Positions 52,962 through 61,027 of a DNA stretch of 64,000 bases are shown piece by piece. A program made the position numbers and the translations under genes. Positions within the stretch are counted from its first letter, which is position 1; each line of letters starts with the position of its first letter. Location of the stretch: NCBI RefSeq assembly GCF_006782915.1, contig NZ_VCNP01000064.1, positions 1 to 64,000 on the forward strand, given 5' to 3'. This DNA is from Streptomyces calvus (GTDB taxonomy: Bacteria > Actinomycetota > Actinomycetes > Streptomycetales > Streptomycetaceae). The notes under the pieces are model-generated. The model was not told the origin of the DNA and ran no database searches. It was given only the letters and a program-made list of their open reading frames with translations.

Positions 52962-53635
52962 GCGGCTCGCCCCCAGAGGGCCGTTCCCGGGCGCCCGGGG
53001 CGGCGGCCGTTGATGGCCGGCGCCGTGGTGTGCGCGGGCGAGGCGACGGCGGCGCGGCCGGAGTGCTTGCCGTCGTACAGGGCCGCGTCGGCGGCCCGCT
53101 GCAGGACGGTCAGGTCGCGGTAGCCGACCGTGTGCGGGGTCGCGGCGCCGACGGAGGCGGCGACGTCGACGGTGCGGCCGTCCTCGAGGACGACGGGGGT
53201 GTGCAGCATGCGGACCAGCTGCGCGAGGCGCTGCTCAAGGCGCGCGGCGGGCAGCGCCAGGACCACGGCGAACTCATCGCCTCCAAGGCGGCCTACTGCG
53301 GCACGCGGGCCCGCCCACGCGGTGAGCCGGGCGGCGGTCGCGGCGAGGACGGCGTCCCCGGCCGCGTGGCCCATGGTGTCGTTCACGGCCTTGAAGTGGT
53401 CCTGGTCGACCAGAACCACGGCCGTGTCGTCGCCGTGGCGGGCCAGGATCCGGAGGGCGCGAGCGGTGTAGGAGTCGCGGCGCAGCAGGCCGGTCAGCGG
53501 ATCCTTCCGGGTGGCGGCGAGCTGCCTGTGCAACGCGACGGCGTGCACGGCCCAGCCGGTTAACGGCAGGGCTGCGGTGGTCAGTAGGAGTGCGCGCTGC
53601 CCAATTCGGGCCTGCACGCGCAGGACGGAGTCCAT
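52958..53635 (-). CDS. GGDEF diguanylate cyclase
   Basis: 225 residues. One N-terminal membrane span (LLLTTAALPLTGWAVHAVAL) and a GGDEF domain at about residues 45-205: RKDPLTGLLRRDSYT, VVLVDQDHFKAVNDTMGHAA (metal Asp, substrate Asn) and GRLGGDEFAVVLALP. The active-site motif is intact, so it should make cyclic di-GMP. The RxxD inhibitory site normally five residues before GGDEF is absent, so product inhibition at that site is unlikely. No sensor domain is present. It is unusual inside this cluster and overlaps the ASCH gene. Confidence 0.85.
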   Translation of the reverse strand: MDSVLRVQARIGQRALLLTTAALPLTGWAVHAVALHRQLAATRKDPLTGLLRRDSYTARALRILARHGDDTAVVLVDQDHFKAVNDTMGHAAGDAVLAATAARLTAWAGPRAAVGRLGGDEFAVVLALPAARLEQRLAQLVRMLHTPVVLEDGRTVDVAASVGAATPHTVGYRDLTVLQRAADAALYDGKHSGRAAVASPAHTTAPAINGRRPGRPGTALWGRAA

Positions 53636-53729
53636 ACTGGGATCTCCCTGTCTCGTCTCGTACGGGGTGGGTAGGCCCAGGGCAGGCGGACTGGTTTGGA
53701 CGCCGTTGTGCGCCTGTCCCGGGGGAGAG

Positions 53730-54035
53730 CTACAGCGCGAAGTCGCTGCGGGTGGTCCAGCTGACGGGGTTGTGCCAGAGGCCGGCCTTCGCAGCCGTCC
53801 ACTCCATCTGCCAGCCGGGCCTCAGCCCGCGCGCTCCCCAGCTGTCCGGCTGCCTGCCGGGGATCTCGAGTCCGGCCGTGTGCGCGGCGAGCGCGGCGTC
53901 GTACACCTCGTGGGCTCGGCGCAGAGCCGCGGCGGGGGAGTCCGCGACGCCGGTGAAGACGTGCACGCCCTTGCGGGCCGGGTTGGTGGTGTCGTGTATC
54001 GGGACGTCGACCTCATAGAACTCGGTGCGCGGCAT
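53730..54035 (-). CDS. Hypothetical protein
   Basis: 101 residues from ATG 54035, chosen because GGAGAGGAG lies nine bases upstream (ATG 54044 is an alternative). Sequence features: TEFYEVDVPIHDTTNPARKG, DSPAAALRRAHEVYDAALAA and MEWTAAKAGLWHNPVSWTTR. It is probably a small alpha/beta protein. Family unknown. It is a member of the minus-strand cluster. Confidence 0.65.
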   Translation of the reverse strand: MPRTEFYEVDVPIHDTTNPARKGVHVFTGVADSPAAALRRAHEVYDAALAAHTAGLEIPGRQPDSWGARGLRPGWQMEWTAAKAGLWHNPVSWTTRSDFAL

Positions 54036-54130
54036 GACGCCCATCTCCTCTCCGTGCCAGTGCTTGAAGGGCCACCGCGACCGCCCCGGCCTCCGCGGCG
54101 CGGGAGGGCCGGGGCGGCGCGGAGAGCCCG

Positions 54131-54901
54131 TCAGGCCGCGTCGGCGGTGGAGGAGTCGAGGCCGGTGCCGCGGAGCGCGTCCAGGACGTACGGATCGAGG
54201 CGGTCCTGGTGCTGGGCGGAGACCGCATGGCCGGTGGCACGGCCGTAGGCGTAGCTGTAGGCGTACATGCTGGCGTTGGTGTCTTCGAGGGCCTGGTCGA
54301 CGGCGCGGCGCGCGAGGTGCTCGATCCAGGTCTGCGCGGCAGACTCGCGGTGGGCGTGCGACGTCGTGAGGGCCACCGACTCCGCCCACCGTCCGCTGCC
54401 GCAGGCGCGGCCGCCGCACTGCGCCCAGTTCCACTGCCGCTGGCGCATGCCCTCGGGGTCGGCGTCCCAGTCCGCAGCCCAGCGGACGGCCTGCTCGGGG
54501 ATCTGCTGCTGGACGACGTCCAGGACGTCGCGGCCGGCGGCGCCGAGCGCGCGGTGGGCGTCGGTCTCCTCGAGGACGCGGATCCGGTGGGAGAGCAGCC
54601 GGTAGGGGTAGTGGCGCTGGCCCCAGTTGCCGGCCTCGCCCAGCGGCTCCACGATCCACAGCCGTACGGGCCAGGTGATGGGCCAGATGCCGGTGTCCTC
54701 CAGCGCCTCGCCGACCCGCTTGACCATGCGGAAGTACGAGAAGGGGCGCTCGTCGAACCACAGGTTGGTGCAGGGCTGGGGGTGGTCGACGACCTGGCCG
54801 ACGTTGGCGGCGAGGTTCACCGGGGTGCCGGCGTGCCGGGACAGCTCGATGATGCCGTCGGCGAGGGTGGCGATGTACCAGGTGACAGGCTTGCGGGCCA
54901 T
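54131..54901 (-). CDS. Hypothetical protein
   Basis: 256 residues from ATG 54901 with GGAGGACCGA upstream. It has an N-terminal alpha/beta part (RKPVTWYIATLADGIIELSR, PFSYFRMVKRVGEALEDTGI, WPVRLWIVEPLGEAGNWG), then a long helical part rich in Trp, Arg and Ala (WAADWDADPEGMRQRQWNWA, ESAAQTWIEHLARRAVDQAL). No signal or membrane span. Not recognised. It follows the pseudogene at 54979 by 77 bases. Confidence 0.65.
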   Translation of the reverse strand: MARKPVTWYIATLADGIIELSRHAGTPVNLAANVGQVVDHPQPCTNLWFDERPFSYFRMVKRVGEALEDTGIWPITWPVRLWIVEPLGEAGNWGQRHYPYRLLSHRIRVLEETDAHRALGAAGRDVLDVVQQQIPEQAVRWAADWDADPEGMRQRQWNWAQCGGRACGSGRWAESVALTTSHAHRESAAQTWIEHLARRAVDQALEDTNASMYAYSYAYGRATGHAVSAQHQDRLDPYVLDALRGTGLDSSTADAA

Positions 54902-54978
54902 TCGGTCCTCCACGAAGGAGTGTTGGCGGCCGGGGCCGCTCGATAACCGGGTGTTGGTCGGGGTGCGCACGTCGGCGG

Positions 54979-55822
54979 TCAGGCGCGGTAGACGGGCGGG
55001 CGGACCCCGGCGCGCAGCTCGCGGATGATCGAGCAGGGGCCCTTGGTGGCGCAGTACGCGTCGTCGGTGTCCGGGAGGGCGTTGCCCGTGGTGCCCCACA
55101 TGTCGCGGGCGACCGCGTTCACGGCGCGCAGCATCTCGCCGTTGTTGGGGCGGCAGGCGCTGTTGGTGTCGCCGACGCCGTGCCGGTGGGCGCTGATGAT
55201 GTGCTGGCGGGCCTGGCGGGCGGCCCAGCGGCGGCTGCTGGGGCCGGTGTTCTCGTGGACGTGCCCGCTGTCGTGGAAGGTGTCGAGGTGGCAGGCGGTG
55301 CAGTGGTAGGTGACCAGTTGCTCCGGCTCGCCGCCGGGGCGCCAGGTGCCTTCGAACTCGAAGACGATGACCTCCGCGCCCGGGATCTCGGTGTGCGCGA
55401 AGGCGGTGACGAGGCCGACGCCGTCCGCGATCGCGCCGTGCTGTGCCTGGTTCCAGAAGACGCGGGGGATGAAGGTGTCCCAGCCCTTGCCGTGGGGCCA
55501 CTGGGCGTACATGACGCCCTGCGAGGCGTCGAAGGTCGCCGTGCCGTCGGTGTTCTCGCGCTTGTACTGCTCGATCTGTTCGACCGACCCGAAGTAGGTG
55601 GCGCTGAACTCCTCGGACTCCAGGAAGACCAGCCCATACCCCTCGGGCGGGTGTCGTGGCTGTTCTCCCGAAGCATCTCGACCATGTCCTCGTAGCCGGG
55701 GTTTCCGGGGACGATAGTGCCGACGAGGAGCAGCCGGTACCGGTCGCAGCTGGTGACGTGGGCCGGATTGGTCTCGCTGACGTGGTGCGCGGTCCGTACG
55801 TGTTCCTGATCGTGATGTTCAT
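54979..55822 (-). pseudogene. Hypothetical protein, two frameshifts
   Basis: The start at 55822 (NITIRNTYG) shifts to HHVSETNPAHVTSCDRYRLL, LVGTIVPGNPGYEDMVEMLR, then shifts again near 55640 to YGLVFLESEEFSATYFGSVE and a long intact part: WPHGKGWDTFIPRVFWNQAQ, VTAFAHTEIPGAEVIVFEFE and VTYHCTACHLDTFHDSGHVH (a CxxC-xH zinc-like site). The repaired protein would be about 280 residues. The internal frame 54979-55512 might still be expressed from ATG 55512. Family unknown. Confidence 0.6.
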
Positions 55823-55834
55823 CAGTGCGTGTCC

Positions 55835-56044
55835 TTAGAAGTCGATCCGGACTGTGATGGGCATGCGGCGGTCGCCGTAGTCGCGGCGGGGGTTGTGGAC
55901 GGTGCGCTGGTGCGCGGCGAGGCCGGCGCCCCCGCCCTGGATAGGCAGGTGGCAGTCCGGGCAGCCGTGGAGCCAGTCGTCGCCCTCGGGGAGTTCGGCA
56001 GGAGTGAGGGGGTGCGGGTGCGGGCCCTCGGCGGCGCGGCTCAT
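55835..56044 (-). CDS. Small C2H2-like zinc-finger protein
   Basis: 69 residues from ATG 56044, overlapping the kinase stop (ATGA). It contains GCPDCHLPIQGGGAGLAAHQ then RTVH, a CxxC-x12-HxxxxH finger. It is likely a zinc-stabilised nucleic-acid or protein-binding module. Ends PITVRIDF. Confidence 0.65.
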   Translation of the reverse strand: MSRAAEGPHPHPLTPAELPEGDDWLHGCPDCHLPIQGGGAGLAAHQRTVHNPRRDYGDRRMPITVRIDF

Positions 56045-57015
56045 TCCCTCACCGCCGCGGCGTGCTGCTCCTCCAGGTCGGCGCGGCCGTAGGGGTCGTC
56101 GTCCATGCCGGCCGTGTGGGCGTCGGCCTCCTGGTCGACGTCGCCGTAGCCGCCGTGGACGTCGCAGACGATGTCGTCGCGGTGATCCAGGTCGCCGGTG
56201 AGCGCGCGGTACAGGCAGGTGACGCTGTAGGCCGGCGTCCAGGCGGTGCCGCCGCACTCGGGGTCGAACGGGCACGGCACGGCGATGTCGAACCCGATGT
56301 CGCCCTCACCGTCGACGTCCAGGCGCAGCGCGAGGGTCAGGGACTGCTGGCCGAGGCGGACCTCGCCGACGCGGTCGCCGCCGACGATGTCGGAGTCGTC
56401 CTTCCACCGCCACATCGGCAGGATCTCCTCACCGAAGAAGCGGCGTACGAGGAGCAAGTGGCCCAGGCCGTCGCTGCCGTCCAGGCCGAGGTCGGCCTGC
56501 CGGGCCGCGCTCAGGTGCCGCAGGTACGGCTCCAGCCGGTTCAGGTCGTGGGCGAAGAGGACCTGGGTGAAGCCCTCCCGGGCGAGGCTCTGGTGGGAGA
56601 AGGTCATCGCCTCGTGCTGGCGCCGGACGACGTCGTCGGGCACGCGCCGGTTGGCCGGGCGCGGCTGCTGCCGCTGGAGGCACAGCGACAGCGGCGTGGA
56701 GACGACGACCGCGACCGTCGGCACGCCGAACTTCTTGGCCGTCATCACCAGCTCGACCCTGACGGCCTCTTCGACGTTGGTTGCGTCGACGACGGTGTTC
56801 AGGCAGCGGGCCATCCGGCGCTCCAGGATGAGCTTGAGGACATCGGCGGCGTCGGCGGTGGCGGCCTGGTCGCCCGGGTCGTCGCTGACCGTGCCCCTCA
56901 GAGCGTCGAGGGAAAGGACCTGGGAGGCCGGCCAGGTGCGGGCCAGGGTGCTCTTACCGGCGCCGATCAGCACGACGAGCGCGTTCTCCGGAAGCCGCGG
57001 GTGCGTCTGACTCAC
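56041..57015 (-). CDS. P-loop kinase (polynucleotide-kinase-like) with C-terminal extension
   Basis: 324 residues. Walker A is VVLIGAGKSTLARTW near the N-terminus (a compact loop, perhaps lacking one residue relative to GxxxxGKS). The Walker B/lid region is NTVVDATNVEEAVRVELVMT and QQPRPANRRVPDDVVRRQHE. This fits the AAA_33/PNKP-kinase group that phosphorylates 5' ends of RNA or DNA, or small molecules. The C-terminal 150 residues are beta-rich and acidic, of unknown role. It overlaps both neighbours, so it is in the operon core. It is possibly an RNA-repair enzyme; substrate unknown. Confidence 0.7.
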   Translation of the reverse strand: MSQTHPRLPENALVVLIGAGKSTLARTWPASQVLSLDALRGTVSDDPGDQAATADAADVLKLILERRMARCLNTVVDATNVEEAVRVELVMTAKKFGVPTVAVVVSTPLSLCLQRQQPRPANRRVPDDVVRRQHEAMTFSHQSLAREGFTQVLFAHDLNRLEPYLRHLSAARQADLGLDGSDGLGHLLLVRRFFGEEILPMWRWKDDSDIVGGDRVGEVRLGQQSLTLALRLDVDGEGDIGFDIAVPCPFDPECGGTAWTPAYSVTCLYRALTGDLDHRDDIVCDVHGGYGDVDQEADAHTAGMDDDPYGRADLEEQHAAAVRE

Positions 57016-57362
57016 GTGTCGTCTCCTTGCGGTTCAAGGGCGCGGGCGGCCCAGGTCATGCGCTGCCCGGCGTTGTCGGTGATCAGGGCGGCGGCCTCGT
57101 GCAGGGAGCGGGAGGCGACGCCGTCGCGGTAGGGCTCGTACTGCTCCGCCCGGCGGGCGGCCGTGCTGACGAGCTGGGCGAGCGCGGGGAAGAGGCCGCC
57201 GGGGACGTCGATGTCCTTCTGGAGCTCGCGCAGGATCGCGGCGAGCTCGGGGGCGTCGATGTCGTCGGCGCTCAGGTCGTCCTCGGCCTGCTGGAGGGCG
57301 AGCTGGGCGATGCCGAGCGAGGCGCGCACCCGGTCCAGGCGCGTGCCCGGGCGTGCGGTCAC
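57012..57362 (-). CDS. Helical hypothetical protein
   Basis: 116 residues from GTG 57362, overlapping the previous gene (GTGA) and the kinase gene (ATGA). It is all-helical in appearance: RVRASLGIAQLALQQAEDDL, DAPELAAILRELQKDIDVPG and LVSTAARRAEQYEPYRDG. Probably a small adaptor. Not recognised. Confidence 0.65.
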   Translation of the reverse strand: MTARPGTRLDRVRASLGIAQLALQQAEDDLSADDIDAPELAAILRELQKDIDVPGGLFPALAQLVSTAARRAEQYEPYRDGVASRSLHEAAALITDNAGQRMTWAARALEPQGDDT

Positions 57363-57826
57363 CGGGTCTTCGCCCCGATGGTGGCGACCAGCGCGGCGGC
57401 CGTCTCCCAGCCGTGATGCCAGGCACCGTCCAGGTGGAACGCCCCGTTGATGCCGAAGTCGGCGAGCTTGTAGAAGCCGCCCTTTCCGGTCTTGGTGGCG
57501 ATCCGCTCCAGCAAACCCTTACCGGGGACGCGGCGGTCCGCGGCGTAGTGGGTGCCGAACGAGATGGCGAGCGCGGCCGCGGCGGCGGCCGGGTGCACGC
57601 GGATGCCGAGCGCGCGGGCGCCGGCCCCGGCGACGATGGCCTGCGTGGCCGTGTAGGCGAGGCAGTGGTGCAGGCACGCCTTGCGGCCGTCGGCCGTGCC
57701 GTGGACCGTCTTCTTCTCGGTGACCGGGTCCTCGTAGGTGACCGGGTGGTCGTCGGAGGCGCCCTTCACCCGGGCGCAAAAGTCGTTCTGCACCCAGATT
57801 GTTGCTGCTTTCTGGGCGTGTCTCAC
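57359..57826 (-). CDS. Hypothetical His-rich helical protein, first gene of the cluster
   Basis: 155 residues from GTG 57826. His residues recur in helices: CLHHCLAYTATQAIVAGAGA, ALAISFGTHYAADRR and HLDGAWHHGWETAAALV. The HxxxY / THxxxD / DxxWHH pattern is faintly like DUF3307-type membrane proteins, but I am not sure. Its promoter should lie in the short region before the divergent recombinase at 57903. Confidence 0.55.
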   Translation of the reverse strand: MRHAQKAATIWVQNDFCARVKGASDDHPVTYEDPVTEKKTVHGTADGRKACLHHCLAYTATQAIVAGAGARALGIRVHPAAAAAALAISFGTHYAADRRVPGKGLLERIATKTGKGGFYKLADFGINGAFHLDGAWHHGWETAAALVATIGAKTR

Positions 57827-57902
57827 ATTCCTCAGCTCCCGTTATTCGGTCGTGGGGTTAGCAGTTGATGAGGGTCGTGTCGCGGGCCTACCGTCCCGAC
57901 CC

Positions 57903-59327
57903 GTGTTGGTGCACTACTTCTCTGCCGAGGGCTGGCAGTCCTGGGGGCTCAGTGGCGAGCCGTTGATCCCCGAGCGGATGCCGGTGCTGTACGACGACGA
58001 CTTCCTGTTCGAGGACGAGGGCGGCCCGCGGGCGACGCGAGCGGTGAACGCCTGGCTTCGTACGCTGCCGTCGAGCGGGGCGCCGTCGCCGAACTCATGG
58101 CGGGCGTACGCGCTGGCTGCCCGGGACTGGCTGATGCATCTGCGGCGGCACCGTGTCCCGGTGTTCGGTACGCGGCAGGAGCTGGTGGCCGCGCTCGGCA
58201 CGTACGCGGACCGTCGTCTGTCGGGACCGTTGGACGAGCGGCTGGAGTCCTCGTCGTGGGAGCTGCAGGTCACCGCGCTGAGCCGGTTCTACGACTGGGC
58301 CGAGAACGAGGGGCTGGCAGCGGCGGTGCCGTTCACGGTGGCCACCGGCAAGCGGATGGAGCAGGGCCGGCTGGTGGAGACCCGGCGGAACCGGGCCCTG
58401 ATGCGGCGGCCGAAGCCGCATGTGAAGGTGCAGTACCTGGAGTCGGACTTCGCCGGCCTGTTCCGCTACGGTCTGGCCGGGCTGGGCCCGGACGGGCTGG
58501 AGGACGCGACGTTCCGCGGCCGGTTCCCGGGCCGGAACGCGGCGATAGGCGCTCTGGTGCTGGGCACCGGGATGCGGAGCCGGGAGTTCACCCACCTGCT
58601 GGTCCATGAGGTGCCGCCGCTGCCCGCCGAGCCGACCGAGGTGCCGATCCCGTGGGCGGTCCCTGAGCTGGGGGCCAAGGGACGGAAGTTCCGCACGACG
58701 TGGATCGACTACGCCTCGCTGGCGGCGGTGCACTCCTACATCGCCCTGGACCGGGAGATGTCGCAAGGGCCGTGGCGGCCGAGGAGGCCGCTGGTCGTGG
58801 AGGAAGCGGACTTCTACGGCGGCAGGGTCAACGGCCGGTGCACACGCTGGTCGGCACTTCGGCCGGAGGAACGGCTGCGGCTGGTCGGCCCGGAAGGCGG
58901 TTCGCTGCTGCTGGCGCTGAGCTACGAAGGGCGGCCCTTCGTGGACTGGGGGACACTGTTTCGTCGCACGGCCCGCCGGATCCGTGAGCGCTTCGAGCCG
59001 CGGTTCCCCGATGTCGCGCCGCACCGGTGCCGGCACACCTTCGCCATGGCCACCCTGGAGAGGCTGGTGGAGGGCCACTACCGGCAGGCCGCTCAGCTCG
59101 CCGCGGCGACCGGAGATTCGTCCGGGCTCGCGTTCTACCTGTTGAAAGCCGATCCGCTGCTGATCCTGCGGGATCTGCTGGGGCACTCCAGCGTGGTTAC
59201 CACGGAGGTCTACCTCAAGCGCCTGGATGTCCACCGGATCTACCGCGCGGCCTGGGAAAGGACCCGCGGAGTCATCCGTGCGGCCGCGCTCGCCGAGGCC
59301 GACGCCGAGTTCGCGGAGGCGTTCTGA
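57903..59327 (+). CDS. Tyrosine recombinase 1 of an overlapping trio
   Basis: About 474 residues; the start is uncertain (GTG 57903 chosen; GTG 57852 also in frame). The catalytic set is complete: Arg in GTGMRSREFTHLL, HRCRHTF (HxxR), and LLGHSSVVTTEVYLKRLD (His and nucleophile Tyr). N-terminal SAM-like core-binding domain: SWRAYALAARDWLMHLRRHR. Its stop overlaps the next gene (TGATG), so the three recombinases are translationally coupled, as in Tn554 (TnpA-TnpB-TnpC) and RIT elements. It probably acts as one subunit of a multi-recombinase transposase. Confidence 0.8.
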   Translation: MLVHYFSAEGWQSWGLSGEPLIPERMPVLYDDDFLFEDEGGPRATRAVNAWLRTLPSSGAPSPNSWRAYALAARDWLMHLRRHRVPVFGTRQELVAALGTYADRRLSGPLDERLESSSWELQVTALSRFYDWAENEGLAAAVPFTVATGKRMEQGRLVETRRNRALMRRPKPHVKVQYLESDFAGLFRYGLAGLGPDGLEDATFRGRFPGRNAAIGALVLGTGMRSREFTHLLVHEVPPLPAEPTEVPIPWAVPELGAKGRKFRTTWIDYASLAAVHSYIALDREMSQGPWRPRRPLVVEEADFYGGRVNGRCTRWSALRPEERLRLVGPEGGSLLLALSYEGRPFVDWGTLFRRTARRIRERFEPRFPDVAPHRCRHTFAMATLERLVEGHYRQAAQLAAATGDSSGLAFYLLKADPLLILRDLLGHSSVVTTEVYLKRLDVHRIYRAAWERTRGVIRAAALAEADAEFAEAF

Positions 59328-61027
59328 TGCCGGCCGAAGTCCTGCGCGATCCGCTGGCGCTGAAGCTGTCCCTGCCCGGCGAGACGACGGCTGTCATCGA
59401 GATCGGTGACCTGCCCAACCTGCAGCTGGCGGCCGACCTGACCGAGGGCCTTGCCGCCTCGGTCCATCCGCACGGACCGCTCGGCAAGCGGACCACGGTG
59501 AACGCCTTCGCCTACACGCTGCGCCGGATGGTCCGCGAACTGGCCGAGGACGGCTTCGAGGGATCTGCGGCCGAGCTGACCAGAGCCGCGCTCGGGGCGT
59601 TCTGGCTACGGTCGCACTACCTGGTCGAATACCGCACCCGCACGCTCCTGCGCGCCTTCGATACCCGGCATCAGGTGCTGGCCGAACCGGTGCGGCAGAT
59701 GGTGTTCGGCACCAACTACACCCGCCCAGTCGTGGGGGAGCCGCTGCCGCCCTACGCCCCGGCCGAGTGGAACCGCCTGATCGACCTCTGCAAGAGAGAG
59801 GTACGGCGCCTCGCGGAAGAACACCGGGCCATGGTCACGCTCGCCGAGAGCGGACAGGATCCAGCAATCGGCGGCTGGAGCGAGGCGAACGGTGCCTGGC
59901 TCATGCTGCGGACTGGGCCGGTGACGCGGACGGAGGTCGCCGCTCATCTCGGCATCACACCGAACGTATTCACCAAGAGGCATCGGGGCATCGAGCGGAT
60001 CCGGGCAGCGCTGTTCCCGTCCCACAAGGAGGCGGTTCCCTACGTCCTGCTGCTGGCGGCCTGGACCGGCGTCGTCCCGGACGGGTTGACCGGCTTGGAG
60101 ATTCCCGGGATCCGCTGGATTGGCAAGCAGGCGACGCTGCTGTCCTACACCAAGGGCCGCACGGGGCAGGAGAGCCTGGTGCTGTCGCCGCGGGCGTCGC
60201 GGCTGCTGGAGCAGTGGCTGCAGCACAGCGCCCTGCTGCGCGGCCATGTCCCGGACGAACTGGCTGAGCACGTGTGGCTGGTGACACGGCAGGGCAGGCC
60301 AGCCCGCGCGGCTTTCGAGGAGTACATGATGCGCGGGTGGGTCAGATCCCACGACCTGCGAGGGGATGACGGCGGACTGTTGCGCATCGACCGCCGGCGG
60401 CTGCGGACGACCTTCATCGCGCAGCGCGGTCAGCGGCAGTGGTCCCTGCGGGCGACGATCGATCCCAACCACTCGCCGCAGGTCGAGGGCGATCACTACC
60501 TGTCAGCTGCGACCCCTGCGCAGAAGGCGGTGGTCGAGGAGATCGCCAGGGACGCGCAGGGCGACCTCCTGCGGCGCGCGAGTGCGCCGCTGGTCGTCGA
60601 CGAGGCGGCCAGCGCCGCGGGCCTGCCGGAGGAAGTACACCGACTCGGTCTCGCCGAGGGGGCCTTGGCCGAGTTGCTGTCGGGCCAGCGGGACGTGTTC
60701 AGCGGGGCCTGCGTCGACCATTTCGCCGGACTGCACGGACCGAAGGGCAAGCCGTGTCCGGCCCGGCCCTGGGTCTGCCTGCTCTGCCCGCTGGCGCTGT
60801 TCGCCCCGCGTCACCTGCCGAATCTGCTGCGGCTGAAGGCGTTCTTCGCGCGGCAGTTCCGCCAGATGCCGCGCGACCAGTTCGCTGCTGTCTTCGCCCC
60901 CTACGCCCGCCGCCTGTCGGCGGACATCCTGCCGCGTTTCGAGAAGGCCGCTATCGCGGCGGCACAGCTCGATGTCGGTGACGGGGACGCCGAGTTGCCG
61001 TTGCGAGCCGAGGAGACGACGTCGTGA
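59327..61027 (+). CDS. Recombinase-like protein 2 of the trio, degenerate catalytic site
   Basis: 566 residues from ATG 59327. The fold resembles tyrosine recombinases: GVVPDGLTGLEIPGIRWIGK lies where the first Arg is expected but lacks it, RIDRRRLRTTFIAQRGQRQW replaces the HxxR box, and GDHYLSAATP is near the Tyr position. The C-terminus has Cys-rich GKPCPARPWVCLLCPLALF, perhaps a zinc site. It is probably a non-catalytic or altered partner of its neighbours, comparable to TnpB of Tn554. It overlaps both neighbours. Confidence 0.65.
   Translation: MPAEVLRDPLALKLSLPGETTAVIEIGDLPNLQLAADLTEGLAASVHPHGPLGKRTTVNAFAYTLRRMVRELAEDGFEGSAAELTRAALGAFWLRSHYLVEYRTRTLLRAFDTRHQVLAEPVRQMVFGTNYTRPVVGEPLPPYAPAEWNRLIDLCKREVRRLAEEHRAMVTLAESGQDPAIGGWSEANGAWLMLRTGPVTRTEVAAHLGITPNVFTKRHRGIERIRAALFPSHKEAVPYVLLLAAWTGVVPDGLTGLEIPGIRWIGKQATLLSYTKGRTGQESLVLSPRASRLLEQWLQHSALLRGHVPDELAEHVWLVTRQGRPARAAFEEYMMRGWVRSHDLRGDDGGLLRIDRRRLRTTFIAQRGQRQWSLRATIDPNHSPQVEGDHYLSAATPAQKAVVEEIARDAQGDLLRRASAPLVVDEAASAAGLPEEVHRLGLAEGALAELLSGQRDVFSGACVDHFAGLHGPKGKPCPARPWVCLLCPLALFAPRHLPNLLRLKAFFARQFRQMPRDQFAAVFAPYARRLSADILPRFEKAAIAAAQLDVGDGDAELPLRAEETTS

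Noticed and set aside
56062-57132. Plus-strand open frame of 356 codons
   Set aside because: Antisense to the P-loop kinase gene, which has a Walker A motif and overlapping neighbours.
58095-59234. Minus-strand open frame of 379 codons
   Set aside because: Antisense shadow of tyrosine recombinase 1; Gln/Pro/Arg-rich without structure.
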